DNA of 51,013 bases from Ichthyophonus hoferi (lineage: Eukaryota; Opisthokonta; Ichthyosporea; Ichthyophonida; Ichthyophonidae), in the NCBI GenBank assembly GCA_002751075.1, contig NAOQ01000474.1, forward strand, positions 5,424 to 56,436, in the 5' to 3' direction. A program made the position numbers and the translations under genes. Each line of letters begins with the position of its first letter. The first letter of the stretch is position 1. The notes under the pieces were generated by a model, which did not search any database, was not told where the DNA came from, and saw nothing but the letters and a program-made list of their open reading frames with translations. Below are positions 14,301 through 25,800 of the stretch, piece after piece.

Positions 14301-15867
14301 ATATATAGGGGCCCACATAAATGCATGTAGTGCACATATAGATATGTGAAGTGTTCACAGGTAGTATGTACATCTTCTAATAAAAGTAGGACCCATTGCT
14401 CACCTTCTCAATCTCGGGTACAGTTCGTGAACAATAAACTAGTTTTCCCATCTTTGGATTTGCCTGTACGCCACCAATCAATTCTATGCGCCCGTGCATA
14501 TTGTGTATATATTGGCTGTTGAATTGCTATGACGTCACTTTGATGTGTACACAGCTAATAGCGATCAGCCCAAAAGGAAATGCCACATATAGTAACTGGA
14601 AATGATATGTAGCCACTAATCAATCTTTGATGGTAACACTACAATTCTATTGGTGCATGAATGTAAAAGTATGCATATCTTGGTATTGATAAATAACATA
14701 AGTATATTGGCGAATAGGTAGATAGGATATCCAAGTAAAGTTATTTTTCCGCACATGCTATTGGATGAAGTGGGCCAATGGGTATTTTTCAACTATGGCA
14801 TATGTATAAGTTGATTGGTGGAGAAATAACATATAGGGATTGACCTGGTCATGATTATAATTTATAATAACCATAAATATATAGTAAAGGTAGCGTTAAC
14901 TTCCTATTGGTGTTACTAGGTAGCCTTAAAAGAACACCCAATAGTAGGTAAGCTGTACACCCACCCTCTGGTAGGCTACAATTAGGGCTAGAAGGGTAAT
15001 GGTCTTGCCTGTCCCAGAGGGCATCTCCAATAGACAATGGCCCTGTGATAGTATGAATAGATAAGGGTCTTAGTGGAATATAATATATGACGATATGGCA
15101 TAACATGCTATAACGTATCATAACATCTCATGATCCAAGAGATACTAGCCCCCTTCATACACTAGTGGTGTATAGGAGCAGGTTAATGGTCTGTGAGGTA
15201 GTCTTGATAGGGGTGACTGTAACCAGACAAGTGAGGCAAGGGGGTCTAGGCACTGTAAGGTAAGCAGTATGTGTCCGTAGGGGAACGGGAGAGAGGGAGC
15301 TGTATGGATACCAACAGGCTTGCAAGTACCATATGTATAAATCATATCCTATGTATGCTGTTATATGTTGTGATAAATGTACAGTATGAATATGGTAGGT
15401 TGAAGAGTGTTGTTGTAAGGCTTGAGAAGTTGAGGATCATACTAACTATTGTCAACAATACTATATCGTAAACAAAGAATGAGGCCCTATTGAGCAGAGA
15501 ATGGCCCTACCCTGGCATCCAGTGTACGCTTCAACTCCAACATGTACTGATACTGTTCAGGGTATATATAATCGTAGGGGAAGAGTACCAGCAGACCATC
15601 CACCTCAAGCCTAGAAGGCTCACTTTCAATACATTACCCGGCATAAATCACTAGAATAAACCTAGAAGAGAAACAGAGAAGGAACAAAACAAAAGAAAGG
15701 CGGCATCTTTAACGGAGAGAGATATAAATCATAAAGGGAGAGAAACATAGAATTAAGGATAGCTTGTATTTTCAAAGAATCGGAAGGTATACGAAGGCAA
15801 AAGCATCTATAGTGAGCATAATGTTGTCCATTCAAGTGTTCAGGACATTCCAATTCTCTCACCTCAT
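5330..15867 (-). CDS. ERCC2: TFIIH DNA helicase XPD/ERCC2 (Rad3)
   Basis: Complete 25-exon gene of 762 aa (human 760). Exons on plus coordinates: 15863-15867, 15511-15610, 14965-15042, 14404-14463, 13431-13544, 12952-13068, 12551-12667, 11963-12086, 11612-11708, 11392-11447, 10910-10963, 10571-10668, 10017-10111, 9763-9881, 9406-9475, 8991-9043, 8615-8733, 7734-7822, 7471-7567, 7099-7191, 6829-6972, 6414-6557, 6085-6171, 5759-5815, 5330-5431. The product is the 5'-3' helicase of TFIIH (nucleotide excision repair, transcription initiation). Visible motifs: Walker A PSGTGKT (K48), four Fe-S cysteines at 115, 133, 154 and 189, DEAH at 233-236, [22 protein letters not shown] and motif VI QCVGR. 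All key residues are present. The start was fixed by a 5-nt coding first exon (ATGAG) that splices to give MRLEVDGLL (human MKLNVDGLL). One intron, probably two, is GC-AG. Introns average about 340 bp. Confidence 0.97.
6973..7098 (-). other. Probable GC-AG intron 20 of XPD
   Basis: Exon 20 ends in NYQK at 7099 and exon 21 begins ACENGRG at 6972, matching human KYQEACENGRG without a gap. The intron between them would start GCATGT and end ACAG. A GT alternative exists (donor at 7056) but would insert 15 residues into this conserved helicase block, so the GC donor is preferred. Confidence 0.6.
12168..12203. repeat. 13-bp tandem repeat in an XPD intron
   Basis: Nearly three head-to-tail copies of ggagacaaggaaa lie inside the intron between XPD exons 7 and 8. 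It is a simple purine-rich minisatellite with no evident function. Confidence 0.8.
13069..13430 (-). other. GC-AG intron 5 of XPD
   Basis: Exon 5 ends LCIHSE at 13431 and exon 6 starts VSRLRDGK at 13068, both in phase 0 and aligned without gaps to human LCIHPE-VTPLRFGKD. The donor is GAG|GCAAGC, the classic GC-AG context; the acceptor is GTCAG. No GT donor nearby keeps the frame. Confidence 0.88.
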
Positions 15868-17449
15868 GATGGAAAATAGACCTTCTAAAGGTGTAAACTA
15901 GTAACAATTAGTGTTATTGCAATATAAGGAGATTCTTTGGGAGGAAGCGATATTCAACTAAGGGTGGTCTGAGATAAGGTCAGGTTTTAATTACATCTAT
16001 AGTCGATTAAGGCCTGATCACGATTAAGGCCCGATCAATCGATCCATCTCTTTTATCTACCAATGATTGGCATGATCGTTTTTTAAGCCTGCAATTGCCC
16101 TACTTTAGATTGTAAATTCCTACACAATCCCCTTAGCCGTGGGTATACCCTTAGACCGTTGGCCACGCCTCAGAATTGAAAGCCACTTTTTTATCATATT
16201 AGAGAGTTATAGATATGTTTGCTTTTCTTAATTTTATCCGCTTCAAGACATCTTAATCTGAGATTAATATGTACAGTTACCCAATTGGTAGGACTAATCT
16301 ACGAGCCACATTCATTATATATTTTTATTAACTTTAAGTACTGCATATCTTCAACAAGCATGGCATGTATAGATCGAATATGTGAGCAGGTATCTTAACT
16401 GTTGGGTTCACAATTCTGTTGAAATACACGGAAGGAAAAATAATTGCTATGAACAAGCACAGTACTAAAACTTACCAGACGGTTATTGCAAAGCTGCATA
16501 GCATAATAGAATGACTGTTTATATTTTTAAGTTGTATTTGGCGTACATAAAAAAACAATTTGTTTATGTATTTAAACAGTGGTAGGCGCTGTATGGAACA
16601 GACCTCCACAGTAAGGAGATAGCATTCTAGAATGCATTAAGTAAGATAGTTATATAGCGTATAACAGTAGACACTGCCACTTAACTTACTCAACTAGCTA
16701 AAAATATAAAACGATGCATAGAAGTAGAGCCATGCTATTATTAGATTTAAGGTCTAACCACCGTATTGTAATATGTGAGCAAACTACAGTGACGTTAGCA
16801 CCAAAAAATGTGTCAGTTGTGAAAGCACTAGTGCGTCAGAGGAAAAGGGAGTCCTTACTGCTTAGCCTATGTATGCCAAGCTGGTGACGAATGACAACAC
16901 ACAAAAACACATTGTTTTTCAAATCAAGCTTTAGACGATTAAATTTAAAATAAACGATTAGAGGCCTAGTTGGCCTACAATCTTAATGAGATCAATTTTA
17001 CATTATGTATAGCATCATCTACCCTTGTCTGATCCCTCCCTAAATACCCCTTATATAATGCCACATATCGCATATCTTAGGCTGCATAAGCTACTAGGAT
17101 CTCTACTACACATTGGGTATTGCAGTACACACACATAAAACATGCTTATTGTTATAATTATACCACTCAGAAGGGGGTAAGTTCAATCTCACTACAAAGG
17201 AAGCAATGCAGGATAGTAGACTAGAAGGAAGCTGAAACCTAAATGGATAAGTACGACCTCTTATATGATCACCAACTTCTTATTAAAACAGTCTAATAAA
17301 ATTGGCAAGTCATTATAATGCATCTGCCTGACTATAAGTAGGTTTGGGACAAATAATATAAAACCATTCTTAAGATTTCGTCTGGAGGCCATACGGAAAG
17401 TCACAGACAGCTAGTGAAGCAGCCAATACCCAGCATGTTGACCATCTTT
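15868..17449. other. Spacer upstream of XPD, downstream of Derlin
   Basis: This is about 1.6 kb with no open frame that resembles a protein. It should contain the XPD promoter (minus strand). It holds the 17-bp direct repeat listed separately, and is otherwise AT-rich unique sequence. Confidence 0.5.
16004..16037. repeat. Tandem 17-bp repeat upstream of XPD
   Basis: Two adjacent copies of cgattaaggcctgatca (16 of 17 identical, the second with ccgatca) lie 137 bp upstream of the XPD start codon. The position fits a paired factor-binding site, but no binding factor is known to me for it. Confidence 0.6.
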
Positions 17450-20400
17450 CTAATCCTCCTCCTCCTCTCTTTCCTGCTGCATTTGTCGCTGTCTTTGTCT
17501 GAGGCCCGCAAAGGGGGCAGCCTCCCTCATCACCTCTTCTTGTACCTCGGCCTGGGTCTCAGTGGTCACAGGTGTACCTTGTGCGACTTCGGCTTGGTCG
17601 GCCCCAGCTTGCCAATCAAATCCTCCAGGGTGAACCACAGGCAGTCCTGGGACAGGTGTGGGGCCTGGAACGGGTGCATCAGGCACTTCGTTCAGAAGAT
17701 GCTTTCTGTAGGGAGAGAGAGGAGAGGAGGTAGGTCAGTGCTGGCTCTAGGATGAGTGTGGTCTATTTGTATTGTAAGGCTTCTAGAAGTATTCGTGGTC
17801 CAAAGTGGGCAGATGAACGGAGTGCATATGGAAAAGGGAGTACGTTGCCAAAAATTGAGACATAGAAGTGATATCCAGCCAGATAGAACAAGTATGAGGG
17901 AGGAGAAACAGACAGAGGAAAGGTGGGGAAGAGAGAGATAAATACATTGAATAGATACATGACGGATGAAAGTATAAATAGAGACCAAGAGTGAAAGAGA
18001 GAGAGATATAGAAAAAGAATTATTTAAGGAGTGTGAATGAGTTATACTTACAGCAACATGGGAGTCTTCAGCAAGTGTCTACCTGTCAAGGTAGGGTAGA
18101 AGTCCTCCAGGTAGTAATAGATGTGGCCTACAAGGATCCCCAGCAGATCGGTTAGGATGCTCTGCCCAATCAACAAAGAGAAGGCCAAAAGCACCCAGGG
18201 AAGATAGGGAGCAGTAAATGTAAACAGGCCTAAAAAGTTCATCCGAATATTCTTGTTGCGTCGACCCCATAGGTAGACCATCATGAAGGTTAGTGCAGAG
18301 CCAAGAAAGAGAATATTGGTGAAGGGGGCAATGATCTGTGGCCAGGATGATAAGGTCATAGGGGGAAGGAGAGGGACGAACAATGGGTTGGTATTGATTA
18401 AGTATGAACGAGGCCAAAGTATGATTGGTATATGCCTATATCTTACTATCCATTCACCAGGTTTCATTAAAATATACATGCCCCATTTTAGTTATGATAA
18501 TAATTCAATTACAATAAACCAAAACCTTAAGCATGTAGGATATCTGTAATATAAAACCATACAAAATATATCAATTTGGTCAAGTCTGTCAGATGTTTGG
18601 ATGCCTTCCATGTCAAGCCTATCAATAGTTTATGTGAAGGCCTACTTCCAGGTGACGTTACAGTAAACATCACCTAGCAACATGCCTACTATATGTTTGA
18701 GTAGTGATTGATTCAGCATGCTAATTGACCGATGACATTTCAAGAAGCAGGACACCTGAGAACTTACAATAACTCTGAAATTAAAGCAGCCGTATACCAT
18801 AGGAGATAAGAGATAAGATAGATAGGGCCCCGCCATAATACAGGGCAAAACAACATACAATCAGCCACCCTGTCTATCAAAGGCCAATAAGTAAATAAAA
18901 GAACCAGACAATAACGACCAATAAAACAACAGCACGAGACCACCCACCAACAGAAGGGTCCCTCCAAAAATCAACATGAAGCAAAAGTCAGCCGACCGGT
19001 TTCTAAAGGAGCTCTCTTCCAACATCTTGGAGTACCGTGTTCTAGAGACTGGTCAAGGAAGTAACATGCACCATTCATACAGAAAGACTCTTTCCGCCCT
19101 TATCTCTCTCCCCCTCTCCCTCCCTATCCCAGTCCTCACATAATTGCTATCTCAGTACTGATATGGTCAGCTAAGTGCCTTTACTATCCCTATCAAGTGA
19201 CAGGAATGATAGAAGGGGAGGTACACGCAATGATTGGAAGACTATAGCAAGAAAAGTATGCCACAAAGAACATGTGGTAGTAGTAGTAGTAGGGGTGGGA
19301 GGGGGAGGGCCCTCTACAACTAGAGTACAACACCACCATAGGGACTACTACTGAAAGGTATGAAGAGGACACCAAGGTGTAGTGAATAGAGTGAATATAG
19401 ATAAGAAGGTGTAAACAGTCCCCACCTCAAATGCATGTACATATGCATATATATACATATGCATACATACACATTTATACATACACACATACATACATAT
19501 CTTCTTACACTAACTATACAAATCGAGAGTAAACACAGACCATCTCTGAAAAAATAGCCAATCACATCACTAGTTAAACATCTAACCAATCCAAATCAGA
19601 TGAAAGATACAAGAAAAATAAGTGGAAGATGAGGTCCAGGCTGAAGTTGCCAAAGTAGAGAAAGTTGGTTAGGATCCTCCATACCTAATATGGTAAAAGT
19701 AAGAATCATGGCAATGATTCTATTGGCTCACCAGAACAACCCCTACCTTATATTGTCCTATCACAATTTCCTATATGGCCCAAACACATATTTTTACGTT
19801 ATACTAATATAATCACCCCTTTCCCTCCTCCTCCCTCTCCCACAGCTCCTTGTCCACTGTAGCTATTTCAATGTGCTTCAAGTATATTGTTCTATGTGAA
19901 ATGGCTACCTATATGGCGCTCAATCCCTATTGGTCTTGAAATATTAGACACACCCATCATCCTACTATTCTATTGGTCTAGCAGAGTATTGACGTCATTA
20001 TTATACCCCTCCCACCCCCACATGTATTTATCATTCTATTGGCCATGACGTACCTGGCCCTGCTTAATAAGGTCAGGGTTAAAGTATAACTGGAAAGCGT
20101 TGATGAACTGAAGTTGCTGCAGAAATAACATGTCAGTAGGACATAGTCTTCACATGTAATATCCACCACACAGAGATTATAAAAGAGGAGGATGAGAAAG
20201 AAAAAGAATATATGAAGGAAATAAAAATAGTGAAGAAAAGAATAAGTAAAAAAGCAATATACTTCTAGATAGAAAAAGGGAAAGAAAGGGCAAGTAAACT
20301 CAAGCGTGGGTAAGCTATAAAAATATGTGTATATATGTTCAATAATGCATGTTTCTAGCTGTAGTTTATAGCTTGCCATTCAACGTCCAGGAAGTGAAAG

Positions 20401-20887
20401 TAAGTAAGTGGTAGGTAAGCCTTTCAGAACACTTATACACCTAGGTCTGTTACTGAAATTACTTTAATTTCTATCTATTTGTGTAAAAATAAATAGAGGG
20501 AGAAATGATAGAGAGAAGTGTTTGTGAGGTGCCTCGCTGGAAAAAGAATTAAAACAGTGTAAGAAAAGATTCACAAAAGAATTAATAAAAGTAGAAGGAT
20601 ATTAAAAGAGAGAAGCAGTAGATGGCTAGGATAGGCATGGCTAAAAATCAACAAATTGAGGAGATAATATTTTATAACTTATAATTTGAGAAATATTGTG
20701 ACAAAGATTATAGAAAAAAAAAAACTACAACTAATTCACAATATAGCCTTTAATAGACTGTAAAAGAGACAGCCTAATTAATATGCATAACATCACTTAC
20801 ACAGCCCACTGTTGTCAACGCACAGGCGGTGACGTAGCCGCGGGTTACCACAGGAATCTCCTGGTAGGTCAACCATATTTGATCCAT
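17450..20887 (-). CDS. Derlin (ER-associated degradation rhomboid pseudoprotease)
   Basis: Six exons on plus coordinates: 20801-20887 (ATG), 20054-20116, 19611-19684, 18948-19041, 18052-18335 and 17450-17705, giving 285 aa (human Derlin-2: 239). Derlins form part of the HRD1/Derlin channel that moves misfolded proteins out of the ER for p97-driven degradation. The start [20 protein letters not shown] matches Derlin-2. Then come [10 protein letters not shown], the WR motif in [12 protein letters not shown] (residues 51-62), [12 protein letters not shown], the block [15 protein letters not shown], and the GxxxG element GILVG at 172-176 followed by HIYYYLED. There is no serine-protease dyad, as expected for a derlin. 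The tail has HPGGFDW (like GGFAWGEG), but no clear p97-binding SHP box, and ends in a Gln/Glu-rich run. It is closer to Derlin-2/3 than to Derlin-1. The gene is divergent from the TMX3-like gene. Confidence 0.94.
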
Positions 20888-22865
20888 CTTATCTCACACT
20901 ACACTTCGAGTATCCCTTAAAGGATATGTATGTATGGCTATAGGGTATAGGATATACCACCAGGCTATTAAAATATATCAACCCTTAGTGAGGTTCTGAA
21001 AAAACAATAGAGGAAAATAAGAATAAACTGCAATAGTCTGAAAGTTCATACATCATTATTATATATTATTATATGCAACATACTACTATTGGTAGCCTTG
21101 CATCAATCTAAAAATACAAACATTCCTCGATTAAAATATCATTGGCTAATTCATAACTTTTTGGCCAATCATTATCCATTAATAGTATTCGTATAATGCT
21201 ATTTATGCGATAATGCAAATGGGTATTCTATAATTAGATGTAATTATTTATTAAATATAATTAAAATTATTTTAGCATTTCTAATACTTACTAAAGTTTA
21301 TTTTGTAATTATGAAATATATTGTGAAGACAAACATATCTCATCAATACGCCGTGGGAAATTTGTGATAAAGTCAAATAAACCAAAATACTTTAATTAAC
21401 GAATTATTTAATTGAAAAGCCACTCTTAGACTACATTGGATCTTTATGACGTCATGATGATTTTTGAGTGTTGTACATTGTTATGGGGACCAAGCCAGGG
21501 CCTTTAGTTGGAATACTGTTTATAAAGTCTTCAAGTCTTCATTTAGCATTATACGGTTTTAATTATTTATTGATTTAAGATTGATTACTTGTGCTCTAAA
21601 TTAACTTACCCTTCGCCTTACGGCATTTGTATATAGTAAGCTGACTTGACTGCCACGGCCAGTTTTAGTTGTTCAGACATAATACCACTTACTATACTCC
21701 GATATATGATGCAGTATATATATGTATAATACGGACTGTAAATAGCTAAGATCTAGAGTGCCCGTACATTAAATATCTAAATATCTCAGCTTTTTGGTTT
21801 TGGAGACTAAACAGTTTTAAAAACAGAAAAAATGTTATGGAAACCCCTTAATATTTAACTTGGTTTTTGCATGCAAATTCAATTCTACCAAATCACATAC
21901 CACTGTATCTCAGTTCGCACCTGAATAAAGTTATTTTTGCCATTTGTGTAGTCCTATATCTTTTTTCATATCATACATACACTGATAATATCCTTACAAG
22001 AATCTGCGGTAGTTCTAGCGACTTACCCACAGGTTTCGGCATCTCCTATTGAATATCGTATAGTAGTTAATTTTGCTAGGTCAGCGGTAGTAATAGTCAC
22101 TTGAACTGATCTGTCCTTAAGGCTCAGTTGTTGTTAGTAGAGGTTCTATAAAAGGCACGTATACCAATTCTCTAAGTAACTGGTGGTAGTAACTATACCT
22201 TTGTTCTAATTTAGAGGGAGTTGCTGCTTTTATTTACTTAGGAGCTAATGGGGAAATAGCATAATGAGACCGATCAGTAAGGGGTACTATATTACGATGC
22301 ACATAATAACTATTGTCACTATTTAATATTAGTAAGCAGTTCTCTGACTTCTAAATGAGCGATAAATCTATGCACTAATTATTATGTGTACGTACCAACG
22401 GTAGACTAGACATTACAATGACGATGTGATTATTACATACATAAAATTAAATGCGAAGTTGTGTTACAAGAGTTTTCGTATTTTTGCTACTGTTACCACG
22501 TATGTGTGAGCGAGTGTGCCGGGGGCCGCATATGTGTGAGCGGCGGGGCTTTTACTAGTTATTTCCTTTTTCATTTATGCTTTTCCTATCTTTATCGTGC
22601 GTATCCATTGCGCCCAACACCTGCATACTTGTATTCATTATTGTAAATGGAACTGATTTTAAAGATTATTATTGACATTATATAGGCCGTTTTCCAATCT
22701 GTTAATTCAATGACTCAATCTGTACGTCCTATAAATAAATTCCGTTTATCCGCGTGCCTCAGCCAGTGCTCTGACTATCCTGCGTACATCATATATCCTA
22801 TATCTTACCGTACATACATACCCTAGGTAGTTAGTGTTGGTAGTGGACCATACTATTTTTAAAAA
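20888..22865. other. Divergent promoter region, Derlin / TMX3-like
   Basis: This 2-kb head-to-head spacer between two ER quality-control genes holds both promoters. There is no gene in it. The stretch 21050-21450 is strongly AT-rich. A short repeat shared with the right edge of the window lies at 22001-22033. Confidence 0.55.
22001..22033 (-). repeat. PVDKSL-type short repeat, copy 1
   Basis: A 33-bp stretch matches 50981-51013 at 28 of 33 positions and is also similar to 50361-50396. Read on the minus strand it gives PVGKSLELPQI, against PVDKSLVLPQI and PVDKSLAPAI in the other copies. It is probably a relic of a dispersed coding element. Confidence 0.5.
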
Positions 22866-25800
22866 ATGAGGCCGAGTTGGATATTTGGCGCAGTGGCCTT
22901 GTGGTTAGCCGGTGAGTTACATAGTTGACTGTACAATATAATAATATGAAACAATGGCTTTGTAAAGGCAACCTACCTACAATATTGCTTCTTGCTAATG
23001 CTATTTTTGAATTTGCCTTTCTACTGCCTTTCTTTTCCCTCTACTTTCATATTGAATTTTACGCCGCGCTCCCTCCAATCCCAGCTTCCATATGTCACCA
23101 GCCTATTCATTTTAACTGCCCTATGGACCTTTAGCTACCTCTATCACTCCCCATTCCTTCTGTCATTGCGTACAGCGAAATTATCCAGCTCGTTCTCCAA
23201 GTACCCACCTGGTATTTTATTAACATGGTTAGGACATTGGTGTATGTAACTTTCTTATGATTGCCCTTGCAACGATATTTCGCCCCCTATCTTTCCATTG
23301 ACACGGCTTGACCTATACTGTGTAGGAGTGCAGGCCCTTGTAGAGGACTTGACTCTGCAGGATTTTGAGTCGAAAGTTTCAAAGGGTGTGTGGATGATCG
23401 AGGTAGACATTTTTCTTCTTTATCTATTGATGTCTTCACTATATTTTTGTTGTTCCGATTTTCTACCTCTCTTTCTTTTGTTGTTATTCTTATAATATTG
23501 TCTTAGCCTTATTATTGTGAGCTCCAGGCCCTACACTTTGGGTGATTTATTTGAGCGGGTAGTTAAATGATTAACAGGCTTATATCTATGTATAATGCAC
23601 TCCTTTGCACACCAACACCAACTCCTTCAAGTGTTTATCTTTGGAAAAAGCTACAAAGTAACCAGGTTGGGTATATATATATATATGGTGGGGATAGCGG
23701 GAAGGGGAAGGGGGCCAATGACAGGCTGTATGTAGTGACACAACTAGCTACAGTTCTATGCCCCATGGTGTAGTCACTGCAGAGACTTGGTGCCGATCTG
23801 GGAAAGCGCAGCTGAACAATTAGAGGGAGATGTTCACTTTGGCAAGGTGAACTGCATTTCAGACTCAAGTAGGGCATTACCACCACTAGTTATTGACTGT
23901 TTATTACGTCATCCTGTATACTTTGTACCAGTCTTGTGCTTTTATTATATATAGCACCTGCTTGCATGTATGCGTTTACATTTGTCTTACAGTTATGTAT
24001 GTCATGATATATATCCGTATATGTGGGTGGGGGTTGTCCAGTGTGAGCTTGGGGACCAGTAGTGCATGGTATTTCATGAGTGATAACTAAAGGGGACGAT
24101 GGAGAGGAAGGGCTAATTAATGCTGCAACACTATCATTGTTGTCATGGTAACGTGTCTTTTTTTGCAGGTTTGGCCAAGCGATACAACATTCGAGGATAT
24201 CCTACCATAAAAGCGTAAACCCATCCCCTTACTGCTACGCGATTGGCAGGATCACCATCTCACCCACCTATAAATAGCGGCCTCTCCCAACTATAGCTCT
24301 CACCTATCCTTTATTATCTCCGTTACTATGGTTACTATGACCTAAAGTGTATTCTTTCCATGTCTTATACTCTTTCATACACATTCCATGAACTCGTATA
24401 GCCAATCATTGTCTGCTCAGATCATTTCTTTTTATGGATATCACGGCCTATATACAGTATTACGTCACTCTGGACCTATATATGGTCTGGTCTTTTCCAC
24501 CCACACTATTCCCTCAATGTGATTTTGGTGTGGGAGATCTTTCTATATCAGCTCTATGCTAGCTGTGTGCTTATGATAATTTAAGGGTATATTAACTCTG
24601 AATGTTCATTGGCAGATATTTTTATCTCGTCTCGTTTTCTTTCCATCCACACATGTCGTTCCTACACCTGCCACATTCCCTCCTCTACCCCTCTATCTTC
24701 TTGTACTATCCTGCCACCATGAATTACCAGTCTAGCTTGTGCCAGTAATCCCCTATCTATTCCCTTTTCCACTCTAACAGGCCTACACTCACACCTACCT
24801 ATACAGGTTCCGTTCTGGGCCCAAGGGAGAAATCGTGGACTTCAACGCACCTCGTAATTTAGACAGTATTGTGGATTTTGCTAAACGTTTGAATGCGTAA
24901 GATTATGACTCCATTTTTCTTTTCACAGGATTATACATGCATTTATGTTGCTTTGGGGCGGTCTTTCTGTAATTCACATGGACGCATGTACACACGGGTA
25001 CATAAAATTTCATACCTTTGATTTCATCCAATCAGAGATGCTATAACGAAACTTTCGGTGCATTCAGATCATCCTCCAATTCTTCTATTGGTTTACGAAA
25101 ACATAATAGTCTCTACATTATTCTTTTATCTTGGGTGACCTCAATCATTACATCATATGTTCATACATACATACTTACTTACTCTCGTACATACATTTAC
25201 AGCCCGGATAGTAAGGAGCTACCTGATGATGGCCTAAAAAGACTTGGTGCTGATAATAGTGAATTCTTGTTTGTGGGTGATGACTCGGAGGAGAGCAAGA
25301 AGGCCCAGGTATGATCCTCTATGTGTGTACAGTCAGTCATAGCTTGTCTCTGCCTATGCCATTAACCCATCTCTTTCTGATCTTTCCGAGGTAAATGCTA
25401 TGGTATTCTAGCTGTAACACAAGTTGTACCAACAGGAAATATACTATATGGTGGCTAATAACCGCAAGCTAGGTGCTACATTCTGGCATACAACCAGCCA
25501 AAATATCCGTGATATTTTGGGCCAATCACAATACCCGGCTATAGTAGTAGCTAAGGATGGCAAACACATTTATTTCACCGGTTCCCTTGATTATGTCCGC
25601 CTAGATGCCTGGATAATGAGGTACCCTACCTATCTTCTATTATACCCTACGTTCCATTAAAGCCTGGCCTGTACGCTTCTTAGTTGTGTGTTGGTTGAAG
25701 TATATCTGTATCTCTTACATGTGCAGCTCGTATAGATCAGCTACTTGGCGGTTAGTGGTAAACAGGGCCATCTAACCACCCTTACCCCATGAGACGTTGT

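Noticed and set aside
23510-23560. A tiny exon reading PYYCELQ as the TMX3-like active site
   Set aside because: The exon starting at 23754 gives FYAPWCSHCRDLVPIW in perfect phase, a complete thioredoxin site, so no such exon is needed.
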